From Manis javanica (taxonomy: Eukaryota > Chordata > Mammalia > Pholidota > Manidae): a stretch of DNA of 64,000 nt. The DNA lies in NCBI RefSeq assembly GCF_040802235.1, contig NC_133174.1:137011213-137075212 (forward strand), written 5' to 3'. A program made the position numbers and the translations under genes. The notes beneath the pieces are model-generated. The model was not told the origin of the DNA. It searched no databases and saw only the letters and a program-made list of their open reading frames with translations. Positions 28,606 to 40,989 of the stretch are shown in pieces; positions within the stretch are counted from its first letter, which is position 1, and each line of letters begins with the position of its first letter.

Positions 28606-28819
28606 ACCTCAGTTTAATCAAGAGACTTTACTATAGGTGGTTTGAGATGACAGAATGACAGATAAACAGACATTTGGGTGGTAAGTGGTTCATTAAGAGT
28701 ACTGACATACACTCGTGATGGATCTGGAGTATGCTTTTTAAAAAACAATATGTAAACATTATTTGCAGTAATTGTTACCGCCATAAGAAGTATCTTTAAA
28801 TCACATGACATGGGTCCCT

Positions 28820-29200
28820 TGCCATGCTCCCACCACACTGACCTTTCACCACTGTCTGAACATACCAGGGCCCCCCATGACCCCATGCCTTTGCATACCT
28901 CATCTCTTCTAAGATGCCTTTCCTGTCCTCAGTCTGACAAACCCTATGATTATATCCTTCAACAACCAGGTATGGAACCTTCCCTGCATGCTCTAGTCAG
29001 AATTAGTGGCTCTGCCCCTTGTGTTCCCACAGCACTGGGTTCCTGTCTCTGGAATGCCTCATCCTGTGCTGAACTTTGATTTCTCTTCCCATTTCTGCCT
29101 CTTCTGCTTGGTTTGAGCATTTATTTTTGTACTTAAGAGCACCTAGCAGATCTCTTGGCACACAGCAGGACTCAGGAGATATTTAATGAATACTTTTCAA
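28820..29200 (+). mobile_element. L2 LINE 3' fragment
   Basis: Contains catgcctttgcatacctcat, agatgcctttcctgtcctca, ctggaatgcctcatcctgtg, then cttggcacacagcagg and ggagatatttaatgaatac, the usual L2 3' order. Confidence 0.65.
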
Positions 29201-29209
29201 ATGATGGTT

Positions 29210-30205
29210 AAAGGCCAGGTAGCTGCCTTTTGTTAACAGTTACCAGCAACCACATTCATTTTTCCTGACTTAAATAAAAGACAAGATAACTCACATAGAC
29301 TCCAGAATGGCTTTAGAAGTTGCAGCATATGAAAGTTTCTAAATGCTACTGACCTCCTCAGTTCTCCATGCGCATATCACAGAAGCCCCAGAACAGCATT
29401 CCTCAGCCTTTGTCCCAGGCCCAGCTGCCTGTGGGAAGCACCACACTCTACCAGGACCTCACTGTGGATAACTCAGAAGGCCTAGAAAAGTTCTCACAGC
29501 CTTCAAGCACTGCCTAGCTACCAAGCTGAGGGCCGTCTCTGAGCCAGCAACTCCACAAAGGTGGCAGAAAATCCCAAGGCTCTGGGTATGGGCAGAGTGC
29601 TGGCTTAATGCCACCTACTCCCAGATTCCCACCTCCAAGGAACCTCAGAATCAGTCTACCAATTCTGTATATTTCTAATAGTTTGCCTAGTCAATGAACT
29701 GGGCTCCCTAGCTGTTAGGAACCCTCAGGCATTCCGGGAAGGACTTGGTGGGTCAGGTGGTCTGTTTCAGCAAGTCTTAACCTATGCAAATTAAAAGAAG
29801 TTCTTGATCAAACAGTTCTGTGTCAGATGGAAACAGGCAGAGGTTCAGACGGCAGCCATGTGTATCTGAGTCTTAACACATGCGAATCACTTTGTGTCAC
29901 TGCTGTTTTCCAGAGCCTTGGTAACAGAGCAGTGTGTTCAATCTCACCAAGATCAAAAGGTTGGAAAAGAGATCTGGCCCATGCCTTGGGACCCACCAAA
30001 CCATGATAGTGACTATTTCTATGACACACAAAATCTGCAAAGTAAAGGCAGTAATGCTCTGACTTAGTGTCATGGTCTTTCCCATCTCTCCAATGGCACA
30101 GCTGAATTCTGAAGGAAAGAAGAGGATGAGAGCAAAGAGAACCAGGCTGTGGACCACCAGGAAAGCAGTGATTGACTGAAGCAGTTCTAGATTTCTCTTA
30201 TAGGC
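29210..30205 (-). other. intronic sequence, no gene recognised
   Basis: Single-copy-looking sequence of intron 1. Short frames at 29823-30157 have no recognised domain. Confidence 0.5.
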
Positions 30206-30209
30206 TCTG

Positions 30210-30560
30210 GAGAATCACTCATTAAACAAATATTTATTGAGCCAGGTATGCAGGATATCATAATGAAGACAGTCATGGCACAGGCCCCATGGAGCTTATA
30301 GTTTAGTAGGGGAGACAGGTATTAATTCAACTAAGCACACAAATATAAGGGTACAAATAAGTGCTATGATAGAGGAGTAAAGCATGCTACAGAGATTGCA
30401 CAAACAGGAACCAGGGGACCTGGTCACGGAAATCAGAAAAGCTTCGATCAGCAAATGACAAGTGAGCTGAGATCTCAAGGATAAATAAAAGTTAACTAGA
30501 TCTGGGGAGAGGACAAGAGAGGAGAGGGAAACATTCCTGGCAAAGAGTGTGTGCCAAGGT
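30210..30560 (-). mobile_element. L2 LINE fragment, antisense
   Basis: Starts aaacaaatatttattgagcc and contains ccccatggagcttatagttt, gatctcaaggataaataaaa and attcctggcaaagagtgtg, the typical reverse-complement L2 3' region. Confidence 0.7.
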
Positions 30561-31950
30561 TTTGGGGTAGGAGGGAGATGTTAACTGGCTCTGAATTAGA
30601 GGCAGGGAGCAAGGCAGTGGCACCAACTTTTGAGGCCCTGGCACAAGGTATCTTCCTGTCTGCACCCTTCAGTTTGCTCTCTAGCTGTTTGGGAGGCCCT
30701 CCTCAACACGGAACAAGACTAAAGAACAATGTTAAAAACTAGGTGTGCCCACAAGACATGACACACCACCAACTAAAAAAGTAGACTTGGCAATATTCCC
30801 CAGCCATTGTCTTAGCAGTCACCATTGTAAGGTAATATTGCTCACTCCCACTGACTCAATGCTGCCTCAGGAAAATGGCACCCTATAAAAAGATTTCAAT
30901 ACTGTTGATACCTACATTGATGATTACTATAAATCTGTTTAGAGGCTAGTATCTCACTGTGATTTTCATATACCAATTCTGGGGGGAAAGCAGCTCCAGG
31001 AAAAATGGTTAAGGATGTTATCGGTGCAGCACTATTGTGCTTTAGCAAGTCTTCACCAGTTACATCACTCAAGGAAGTTTTTTTGGGGCTTCTGAATTAT
31101 CTGTCACCTTGCAAAATAGTTCTGAACTTTCATTTTGTAAAGCAGTTTGCAATCCATCATTAATTTGGCTTCCCTACCACTATGATTTGAGTATGAGCTG
31201 AGAGATGATACTCATTCTACAGATAAAACAGACAACTGAGTGGCCCAAGGACACAAAACAACTCAGCTTTTACTTATCTTTTTCATCACCCTTACCCAAC
31301 AACAGACACATAATGCTGTCCAACTCTAATACCAACCCTGCTAGCCTGGTGACCCCCTAGGAGCTGCAGTGGAAGGCACTCCAGTTAGTTCTCCCTTACC
31401 TGCTCTCAACAATCTCCTCTAGGCAGAATGCCATCAGAGGTAACAATGATAATGACTGCACTGTGATCGAGACTTTGGGACTCCGGACTAGAACATGAAC
31501 TCAAGAGGAATAAAAGCACCTACAAAGACACAATGGCTAGTAGCTTTAAATGTCATTGTCCCTAAGGAGACTGCACTCCCCCCCACACACACACTCTCTC
31601 TCTCTCTCCTCTAAGACTTCCTTTAGTCCCCCACAAGAACCTAGATAATGGTCTCCACTGGGCTTCCATAGTACCAATACTGCACAGTGCTGTAAACCAT
31701 CTATTTATGCCCTTCTCCACCCCCAAGCTGGGTTCTCCCAGCATCTGAAGTACCTGGCATAGGACCTAGCATATAAAAGGTTTATTGAGTGCCCAGCTTC
31801 TCACCAGCAAGTAAGGGAAAGATGTATTCCCCTATTTGAGTAGCACACTTCAGAGATCAATTAGGCCAACTCCTTATTTCTCAGATGAGCAGACAATCAC
31901 CCAGTTACATATGGCCTGGTCTCCAATCCAGATCTTTTGGCTCAGTTTAG
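30561..31950 (-). other. intronic sequence, no gene recognised
   Basis: No repeat family assigned except an (AC)n(TC)n microsatellite at 31583-31608. No exon recognised. Confidence 0.5.
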
Positions 31951-32060
31951 TTCCATAAACATTTTATAAGGGCCTACTAAGTGTCAGACTTGGTGGGAGG
32001 TGCTGGGGATAATGAGATGAGCAGGAGATGGTCTGTGCTTCAGGGTGCTCACAGCCTCGG
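31950..32060 (-). mobile_element. L2-type fragment
   Basis: acattttataagggcctact, aagtgtcagacttggtggg and gctggggataatgagatg are in the order of an antisense L2/MIR3 3' piece. Confidence 0.55.
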
Positions 32061-32765
32061 GGAGGGAATAGAGTCACAGAACACCTGGACAACTGCAGAT
32101 GCGTGATTCCTCAGCCAGTGTTCTCTCCACACTGTCCACTGGATATTCCCCATCTGGGAAATAGGACAGCAATATCTACTTCCCGCAAATAAAAGACGGA
32201 TGAGAAAACGCGTATGGAAAATTGTCATGTTCACCCCCAAAGGCATTATGTAAGGTATTGCCATACCCTGACACCGGCTCCAAGAATTCAACAATGTTTC
32301 CGTTATAAGTTCGACAAAGACGCATAAAAGCGAGTGACAGGCAGACAACCAAGGAAAATCTGAGAGGAACTGAAGGGAACAGCTGGGGTGGGAGGTAGCG
32401 GTTTGGGTTCAAGAGAACTGGCCCTGCCGGCGAGCAGGTGGGGGTTGGGCGGAGGTAGCGCAGCGGGGTGCGGGAAGAGACCACGGAAAGAGGGAAGTTG
32501 GGACCGCTAGGAGTGGGGGCAGGCGGCCAGGAACGGGGTTCCGTCGGGGCAGGGCAGGGCTCCGTCCGGCGCTCTAGATGGCGCGGCGGGCTGGGGGGCT
32601 GAAGGCGCCGGGGCGCGAGGAGGAGGAGGAGGGCCGGGGCCAGGGCCGGGGACCAGCTGCTTTCCTGGAGCGCCGCTTGCCCCGCAGGCAGGCTCGGGAC
32701 AGACGCCCGGGGCCGCAGCATCGCGCCCGCGGCGCCAGCCCTGAGCCGAGCCGGTGTCGCCTCAC

Positions 32766-32803
32766 CTCGGGTTGAAGTCCTGGAAGAGGCCCCTCAGGTT
32801 CAT
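32766..32803 (-). CDS. TMEM185A: TMEM185A exon 1 (start codon, residues 1-13)
   Basis: The ATG at 32803-32801 opens M-N-L-R-G-L-F-Q-D-F-N-P plus AG of Ser-13. It is followed by a strong donor, GTGAGG (GT at 32765-32764). The start matches the human TMEM185A N-terminus as I remember it. The exon phase (2 bases of the Ser codon) is completed by the T at the start of exon 2. The upstream context is gccATGa on the minus strand, an acceptable initiation context. It sits inside the CpG island. Confidence 0.95.
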
Positions 32804-32901
32804 GGCGGAAAGCTTCACCGCTGCCTCCCCCTCCCCCCGCCCTCCGCGCCGCGCAGCCTGCGCGTTACAGCGGGTTCATGGTGCCCGCGCCGGCCGCTTC
32901 C

Positions 32902-32922
32902 CCGCCGCCGCCGCCGCCGCCG
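32902..32922 (-). repeat. (CCG)7 triplet tract, FRAXF-equivalent
   Basis: Seven uninterrupted CCG units on the plus strand, so CGG in the TMEM185A transcript, about 100 bases upstream of its start codon. In human, expansion of a GCC-type repeat at this gene's 5' end causes the folate-sensitive fragile site FRAXF. Position and unit make this the equivalent repeat, at a short, stable-looking length. Confidence 0.88.
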
Positions 32923-32980
32923 CCCGAGAAACCTGAGCCGCCGCGGCTCGCCCCTCCTTTCGGGCTTCCGTACGCCAGCC

Positions 32981-32990
32981 GCGCATGCGT
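32981..32990. promoter_or_regulatory. NRF1-type site
   Basis: gcgcatgcgt with a preceding c matches the NRF1 consensus core GCGCATGCGC at all but one base. It lies about 180 bases upstream of the TMEM185A start codon, within the CpG island. Confidence 0.6.
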
Positions 32991-33399
32991 CTCGAGTCCC
33001 GCCCCCGGCTCTGGGAAGCTCCGTGGACTGCGCGTGACGCTACCCTCCCGGCTCGCTGCGCCCGCAGGTCCCCGCCCTAGGTCTCCGCGCGGCCGACGGC
33101 GGAGGCGGCGGGGGGCAGAGAATCTGGGGAGCCACGAAGAGCCAGGGCTGACATACGGGGGCGCTGACTCCGTGCAGGCCTGCGGGGATGGAGCGAGCCG
33201 CCCAGGAGTCCCGCGGGGAGGTCTTCGCAGACACCTGGCACCTTGGCCCGCGCTGCCTTCCGGAGATTTCTTCTAGCAAGCCCTGAGCCTCGGGACGTAG
33301 TGGCCACGGGTCACACGTTGCATATTGTAGATTTCATCCCAGATTTCTCCTTTCAGATCTGTTGGTGACTCCAAACCCTATGCCTCAACTTCTCCTCCA

Positions 33400-33790
33400 A
33401 GGCCCAATACAGCACCTAAAGATGTGCTGGCTGTCCCAAACTCAGCTTCCTTGCACCAGAATCATCTTCCCTCCCAACCTCCCTCCGTTGGCAGCAGACC
33501 TGTTCACGGGGGATCCCCAAACTGGAAATCTGGGAGTCATTCTCGCTTGGCTCCTGCCTAGACTTTGTGGTCACCTCACACCTGGCCTCTTCACACTCCA
33601 GGCCATCCTATTTGTAACTGCCAGGTTCTTCTTCCTTGGGCAAATCAACACCTTTGAGCCTTAATTTTTCTCCTGTGCAAAATGCAGATGATAAAACCAA
33701 TTTTCTAAACTGATCGGTTTAATTCAATTATCTTTAGTGAGATAGTGTGCATAAGACACTGCCTAGTGCATGCTACCTGTTCCAAGAATG
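33400..33790 (+). mobile_element. L2-like then MIR-like fragments
   Basis: aaactggaaatctgggagtc...gcttggctcctgcctagac resembles an L2 block. gggcaaatcaacacctttga...cctgtgcaaaatgcagatg then resembles a MIR (33635-33790). Both are diverged. Confidence 0.45.
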
Positions 33791-34279
33791 TTGTTGGCAC
33801 CTGATGCTCTTGTAGGTACCCATCTCCTCAAGGAATCTATTTACTTTTGGAATTAGGAATTGGTGAAGTAGTCTACCTACTTCACCATCAGCTGATTTAA
33901 AAGGTTGCCATGAGCACAGCAATACCTTAGACATTAGTTTGGTATCATGATGGATAATAGTCATACTTTGTTAAAATAGCAGAGTTTAACAAATTGCAAT
34001 TTTATATGGGTTAACCCTGGGGGCAGCTTGAGAAGATCACAATTATGATCGTCATATTATGCCATGATGCCTTTCTTCTGAGAACTTGAAAATATTTCTC
34101 AAGTGGTAATTAGGCTTTCCAAGCCCACTGGGGAATGGATATTATTATATGAGCTGATTTCAAGGATGAGTAACCTGAATCAAGTTTGTCAGCTGCTGAA
34201 GCACCAGACACCTGTCCCAGAGATTTTGGTCCATCTCCCTTCTCCATTCTCTGGGTGGAGTTCAGGGTCTACCACTGAG

Positions 34280-34400
34280 GAGGTTCCCAATGAACAGTTA
34301 AACACAGAAAAGAAAGCTAAGGCACAGAGAAGCTTATATAACATGCCCTAAGCCACTCAGCTAGTAAGGGTGTAGAAGCAAAGATGCCACTTGGGATCAT
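34280..34400 (-). mobile_element. MIR fragment, antisense
   Basis: gctaaggcacagagaagctt, aacatgccctaagccactca and gctagtaagggtgtagaag follow the reverse complement of the MIR core. Confidence 0.6.
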
Positions 34401-36740
34401 CCTGAACCCCTAGCCCACATTCTGTGAAAAAAAGAGAAGTACTTGTCAGGTGTCCAGACTGGACAGCACCATCTTAATTACTGTCAGCCTCACCCCAAAC
34501 AAGCATTGAGAGTGAGACTGTTTGTCAGCTAAGATACTTGACAACAGACCCTGTTCCAGTCCCTTTTAAGAGCTTCATAGAGACAGCAGGCAGTTTGCTC
34601 AAGAGTCCAGAGCCTTTAGGGCAGGCACTACTTTGGTGAGGCCCCAGGGAGTCCCAGAGTTGAACCACTGCTCTGCAGGCTTCTCTCCCAAGAGATGACC
34701 AGGCCATGGGAGCTACCCAGGCCTGGGAACATACTAATACACAAACCATCAATGTATTATTTTGCTCTGACAAACTGAATTGTCAAGGGGAGCAAATAGG
34801 CCTGTTCATGAGGAGATTTGGGAAGAATCGGGCTACCCCAAGGCCTCACATCCCCAATCTTCAAAAAGTGGATGTTCCCGGACTGCTTCAACTTCACTGG
34901 AGGCCCAGCTCTGTACTCTACTGATGCTCTCATGGAAATAAAAGAACATCCAGGTGTCCCTCTCATCCTCCTCCAGCAAGTGCAAAAGACCCTGCTGTCC
35001 ATCTGCTGCCCACTTTGGACCCCTTGTTCAGTGTCCCACCCTGAGCAGAGGCCCAAAGCTTCACTGGCCTGCAAGCAGAGACCCATGAGGCACCCAGACA
35101 TTAAGGAAAGCCTCTGAGACATACACAGGATGTTACCCTCATTACCTCCTCTAGCAAATATTGACTTTGACTTGCCACCAAATTTTGTGGGCATCTTAGT
35201 AAAGGCTCTTAACACACTCTTCATATAAAGGCATGAAATGATTCTGGATTGAAAAAGCATGATCCCCAAATAAGCCAGAAAGCACATCCATGTAGTTTGG
35301 GTGTGAACACATGTTACAGCATTCCAGAAGCGTCACTGTGTATCTGAATCATGATTTTAAAGACTACCTTGGACATGTGCCTCCCTTCTGATAAGGTGGC
35401 GGCTTGTCCATTTCAACTTTCGTATTGGCTCCAATGTTATGGAGTGGAGGGCAGGCTTCTGAAGAGCAGAGTCCTGAAGGAGAGAATGCTGGTGCTTTCA
35501 GACACTTGGTCATGAGGGGCCAGGGTAAGGGAAGGAAGTAGCTGTGGCCCCGATCTCCACACTACCAGGGCTCCTTCCCTGGGCTGCAGCAGCAGAGTGG
35601 AGAGAACATGGAATTTAAAGCCCTAGACCAGCTTCACCACTGCTCCAGTGGGATCCAATCCTGGGCAAGGCCAGTGGGCCTTCCTGGGGGATCAGATCAA
35701 CAACTTCTTCAGCCAAGAAACATGCGGTGCCAGCCACAGGTTGACCTTCTCTCAACCTGAAATTCCCCACTCTAAGTTCCCAAAAGTCCACACCTTGAAT
35801 GACATCGATTAGAGAATGACTGGAGTCCCCAAGACCACACTTGCAAAATGCATCCCCTTCTTTCTGAGAGGACCCTTTGTTTCTCGCTCCTTTAGGTAAC
35901 TTTGCAGTGTTTCTGTTTCTGAGATCTCCCTGGGGAGTGGCTGGAGTGTGAACAGGGGTATAGCAGAACATAAGGTTGGATCCGGGGGCTTGAGAAACTC
36001 ACAGAGGAGGCTGGGGGCCAATGGAAGGAACCGAGGAGGTGGTGCTATGGTTCTGCTTGGATCTGTGGCTGTCCTTGGTCTTCTTTCAGAGCCCAGAAGG
36101 AGCCACCCCTCATCACAGCAGCTTCTTTCAGGACTTGCAAACTGCCATTGCTGAGAGACCAACAGGGAGGGAGGACAAGGCCCCACTGGCCCTCTTGTCA
36201 CTGAGAGTGACCCTGGGAGCAAGTGAGCCAGCATCCTCCCTGGAGCCAGCTTCCCACTTAAGGGAGCGGAGGCCGTTTCCTGGCAGGAGGCAGAATGTGT
36301 CTGGGTCTATAGAACCACCAGGGTGTCCCTGTGCTTCCCCTCAAACCTCTCCTATACTTGGGGGCTCCAGGAAACCTTCCCAGGTGGAGAGGGGGTCTCC
36401 TGGACCTGCCTCCTCCAATGAGATGTGCCTGCAAAGCCCAAGTCAAGTTCATGTGGCCAGGCCTATGGGCAGACAGGAAGGGATGTGATGTGCTTACCAG
36501 AGGTCAGCAGACAGTTGTCCAAGCATTTCCCCTCTCTCTTGATCCCTGTCCTACTCTCACTCTTTAGTCTCCACTCACTGTTTGCACTTTGGCCTTTGTG
36601 TTTCCACATTGGCTTTCTGTCACTTTCCTTTGGAACCCTCTTCCCTAACTAATCAGATGCCCCCTCCCTCCCCATGCCTTCTCTTAATGTACCCTTTTGG
36701 CTGAGGCAGCCTGTAACCTTCACTCCTTCTGTCACCTTCA
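34400..36740. other. upstream of TMEM185A, no gene recognised
   Basis: Moderately GC-rich single-copy-looking sequence. Open frames up to 176 codons (34757-35287 minus, 36021-36488 plus) have no recognisable domain, signal peptide or homology that I know. They are most likely chance frames. Confidence 0.5.
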
Positions 36741-36744
36741 TCCA

Positions 36745-37015
36745 ACACACATTTTCTGAAGCATCTGCTTTGTGTCAGCTGCTGTGGGAGGGACTAGAAA
36801 CACACAGATATGAATAATCAAAACTATGTTGTGTGATTGCGTGATTAGCTACCAGGATGTGGGAACCACTGAGCTGAATTTGAAAGGATCCATAAGATTT
36901 CAGGCCAGGGAAAGGAGAAAGCGGGTTCCAGGCAGAGGGAATAACACCTGCAATGTCACAAGAGGCGGAAGGAGATTTTGGGAGGAAAATGTCACCTACT
37001 TTCATTCTCCGTGGA
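36745..37015 (-). mobile_element. L2-type LINE fragment
   Basis: acacattttctgaagcatct, ctttgtgtcagctgctgtgg and gcgggttccaggcagaggga...caatgtcacaagagg follow the antisense L2 order. Confidence 0.55.
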
Positions 37016-37914
37016 GTGTCTGAAGTACCCTCCTTTCAGGCAGGTCCTCCAGTCTGGGCTCTGAGAGCTTATCACAAGATTTTCCCCAGACTGACCCCAG
37101 GAACAGAGCAGGGCTCACCCTAGGCTGTGCTGGATTCTTTGTGCACGCACAGCACACAGAACCAGACAATGTAAGCAACATCTTGGTGAAGTGGATCAAT
37201 GCCACTGTAATACACGTAGAATGCTTTGTCACAGTCTCCAGTCTATCCTGGGATCCTGCAGGCTCCTCAAATGATCTCTTCCGGCCCCGTAGACAGCACA
37301 CTCCGCACTGCCCTGGCCTCCTTACAGTCTGGCAGGTGCTCTTCTAGGCCTCTGTGCCATGAGGTCTCAGCTCAGGAGGCCCAGAGCTACCCACAACCTT
37401 CCTGTATCCCTGCAGTCCAGCAGACAGTAAGTGCTCAGGAAGCAAGCACTCATGAAATGAATGCAAGAGTCAAACCGTCCCTAGGGCCCTTTAAACAAGC
37501 ATTTCTCCCTCCCCCATGCCTCACACTGAGCTCTCACCTCACTCTGAACAACAATCTTTCCTTCCTAAGTTTTCAGGAGCCGAAGGCATTACCTGGGGGC
37601 ACCCACACTCCCATTTGCCTACCACATTCTCTGAGGTCATTGACACACATGCCTTCTGAGTCTTATAGAGAAGGTTATACCATGTTTGCAAAGCTCTAAG
37701 ATGTGAGGTGGACCAGCCATTAGGTAACAGGTTTTCAGTGGAAAAAGAAAAACTACATCGATGTACAGGCAGATTGCAAGACATACACTGACTCAAAAAT
37801 ATTAAAATGGATAGAGGGGAAAGGTACACCTTAGATGCTCACGATTATTGCTCCTTTGTACTGACCAGTTATTTGGGGTCAGGCATTTTATATACAGATG
37901 ACAGCATACCTAAT

Positions 37915-38350
37915 GTTTGTTAGGGGTTGAAGAACCCCCTGCCCCCAAAAGCTATGCTGAAGTCCTGTTCCCCAGTACCTAGGAGGTGACCTTATTTGGA
38001 ATAGGATCTTTACAGAGGTACTCAAGTAAAGATGAGGTCATTAGAGTGGACCTTCATTCAATATGACTGTTTCCATATAAAAAGAGGGAATTTGTACATA
38101 GATATATCCAGAAGGAAGACAGCCATGTGAAAATGAAGGAAGCAATGAAATTGATGTGGCCACAAGCCAGTGAAAACTTGGGAACAACAAAAGCTGTAAG
38201 AAGCAAGAAAGGACCCTCCTCCACAGCCTTCAGAGGTAGCCTGGCACTACCAAAAGCTTCAACTGGACTTTGAGCAGCACCCAAAAATGTGAGAGCAGAA
38301 ATCCCCTGCCCTGAATTTGTGGTACCTTGTTAAGCAGCCCAAGGATACAA
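37915..38350 (+). mobile_element. MaLR/LTR-like repeat
   Basis: Starts tgtttgttaggggttgaaga, then tgctgaagtcctgttcccca, gaggtgaccttatttggaat, aagatgaggtcattagagtg and agccatgtgaaaatgaagg. This order marks an ancient MaLR-type LTR-like repeat. Family not assigned. Confidence 0.6.
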
Positions 38351-38429
38351 ATACAACTTCACACCAAGGCTCAGAGCTTATACTTTCAACTTCCCCATTC
38401 TACAGAGGAGGAAAGTGAGAGCCTGACGC

Positions 38430-40985
38430 TTGACCCTGCCCTTCGGACCTCTCCCAGCCCCACTGGGTTGCATCTCCCCTGAAATGGAGAGGAGGGTCCT
38501 GGAAGAGAGATGGGGTCTGGAATACATGGTGTAGGAAGGAGAAGGTGCCACTTGGATGTGCGTGTTGCAGGTGTAGCCTGCTGAAGGCTACTCTCACGTT
38601 CAGACATGGTCCTGACTCTTCTACTTGCCTGCCCAGCCCATTCAGGTCCCCTTCTGTCCCGGCTGGGGGTGGCCCAACGTTCCCCTGCATGCTCACTCCC
38701 CTAGGCAGGTTGGATGGCAGGCACACAGTAGGCCAGTAGTTCCAAACACAGTGCCCACAGGGCCTGTGAACTCTCACTGCATCCCCAACGGAGTGAGTGT
38801 CTGCAGGCCTTTCAGACTGGCATATGTGGCACTGCCCCCTGATGCTGGCTTGTGGATTCCCCTTAGAGTCACACCCTGCATCCTGCCACCAGCCCAGCCC
38901 TATCCCTGTGCCCAGTTTTAGCTCAGGGAATGAGGACAGAGAGAAACCTACACCCCTTACTTGCTCATGAATGGCCCACAGGGCAGCTGCCAGCAATATT
39001 TGCCACAGAGGAGGGCCAGCCAGAGTCAAGGAGGCCGGAGCTTAGAGTGTCCTCTGCCAAGGCTGGGGAATGGCCACTTTGGAGAGGCATGGCTAACCCA
39101 CCTCACACCAGCCCTCAGGGGCAGGCTTGGGGCGCTTAGAGGGTGTCAGAGCCTTCCTGCTGATGGGCAGGGGAGCTCTTGTCTGCTCTGCATCACTCTG
39201 GTCAGCAAGGGACCTGGGCAGGAGTGCAGTGCCTGCACAAAGGCCTCTGCAGCATGGTGTACCCTGACAGTGCCGCCCTAAAGGACCCTGGGAGTGCTTG
39301 GGGTATCCCAGCTGCCGCCGCCTTGTGGTCCCTAGCTGCCCTGGGCGAGCACTCTCCAAGAACCTGCACGTGGTGTCCCTGCTCCATCCTAGAAGGCCCC
39401 ACAGGGGTCTGGTCCTAGAACCCTGAAGGCCTCTGGTACTGGGCTCCTTTGCAAATCCTCACTGGAGTCCGCTGTATCTGGGGCCTGAGGGAGTGTCCTG
39501 CTGACCACCTGTGCCATCTGCTATAGCCTTTCCTGTGCTCCAACTGTCTCTTCTGGGACACCTATGATCTAGCTGGCTCCGTGGGTGGCTAAGAAACCCC
39601 TGCCCCCATCTCAAGCTCAGCCTCAGAAAACCAAACCTTCAAGTCATCTTAACACTTCCATCAGTGTATGCAAACCTTTGCTATTAAATGGGGAACCATT
39701 TGAAAATACCTCATCATCCTAGCCATGTGTCACATATTCCAATGGCAATAATTATGATTTACTACCCTCTAGGAGACCCACCCAAAGGCTACATCACATC
39801 CTGCCAGATCTACCTGAAGCACAACTTTCCTGAAAGGGGATTCTCTCTGGAGACTTTCAGATGAAGATAATTTCATGGCAAAATCCGGACCTGGGCTGCG
39901 TTGAGCCGCTGTCAAAGGAGAGACAGGCAAGCCAAAGCCAGAAGGCCTGCAGCCCCAGGACAGGGTGGGATGAGTGCGGGGTGTGGCAGCCCGAGGATGA
40001 GCTCCCAGCAGGGCCCCAGGAGGAGCATATCCCCACCCCAAAGGACCATCAGCAGCTGGATGCTGGCCTCTTCATCTCCACTACTGACAGTCCGGTGGTA
40101 ACTGCCTGTAGAGTGAAAGCACCAGAGGTTATTACCTCACTGGCTTGACCTCTGTCCCTTGCATGGTGGAGTTGCTAACCAAACACAAAAGTCTTAGGTC
40201 CTTTTGACTTAAGCAAAAGTGAAACTAAGTTACTAAGGGAGTGTTTCACACACTCACTTCCCTGTAAGAGTGACAGGAACGCGAGGGTCCGAATTTGGGC
40301 TGTGCGGCACTTGTTTCTTATGTACTGGCATTTAATACACACGCTGCCTGGAGAGGGGCCGGAATGTGCATCCTGTTAGGGAAGAGAGGTAAAGGTCCTT
40401 GTCTCTGGAATGTGCCAGCAGGTATTTTAGGAAAGTACTTGGTTTAATGCTTCTTGGAGTCCATCAGAATACTGTAAACCCCTGCCAAGCCCAATTTGCC
40501 TTCCTAGTGTGACATTTCTTCCTACATGCTGCTGCTGTCCGCCCAGCACTTGGAGGACACTGGCCCAGGTTGCTCCCTCTGTGAGGCACTCTCTCTTGCC
40601 ATCCTGTTGTTCTGTCACAGCATTGCACTGACTCTCTTGAAAAGTGTGACGTTTTAAAGTCCCATGTGGACGAGAACGGTTCTGCGCACTGTTGGCTGTG
40701 TAGGCGTGAAGCGCCTCTCCTACAGATGTTTGGAATGGTGTGCTTGGGTTACTGCCCCTATTTGTGTTTATGGTCATGTTGGCACGTTACATGTCTTGAA
40801 GGTCAAATCAACTGGATCCGACAAGATTGTGTGAGTTTTGAGTAAGACGTCATTTAGCGAACATTTCCAGATCTCCTACTGGGCGTTAAGGCTGGTGGTG
40901 GGCAGCGGAAGTGCAGAGCTCTTTGACCCAAGGACCTCATGATCCTGGTGGCTTGGTGCTGCAAACCTTTGACAATTTCCCAGAG
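38430..40985. other. intergenic, no gene recognised
   Basis: GC-moderate sequence with many overlapping open frames on both strands (up to 209 codons at 38400-39029). None shows a recognisable domain. No splice-site-bounded conserved exon was recognised. Confidence 0.5.
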
Positions 40986-40989
40986 TTCT

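Larger units (their letters stand above)
32380..33290 (-). promoter_or_regulatory. TMEM185A: TMEM185A CpG-island promoter and 5' UTR
   Basis: A block very rich in G, C and CpG surrounds TMEM185A exon 1. Upstream of the ATG (to the right) are a (CCG)7 tract, an ETS-like cttccg (32965), an NRF1-type palindrome (32981-32990) and a GC box (cccgccccc, about 32999-33007). No clear TATA box is seen, as is usual for housekeeping CpG promoters. The transcription start is not directly visible; it should lie roughly at 32900-32980. Long open frames here on both strands (32578-33307) reflect the base composition, not genes. Confidence 0.85.

Noticed and set aside
32578..33307. Long open frames on both strands around the TMEM185A promoter (up to 132 codons)
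   Set aside because: They follow from CpG-island base composition, overlap each other on both strands, and have no domain; only the short exon-1 frame is supported by splice phase and homology.
36021..36488. 155-codon plus frame upstream of TMEM185A
   Set aside because: No recognisable family; overlapping frames on both strands suggest chance.
38400..39029. 209-codon minus frame
   Set aside because: Long but without any recognisable domain, and overlapped by other frames on both strands; GC-moderate sequence makes chance frames likely.
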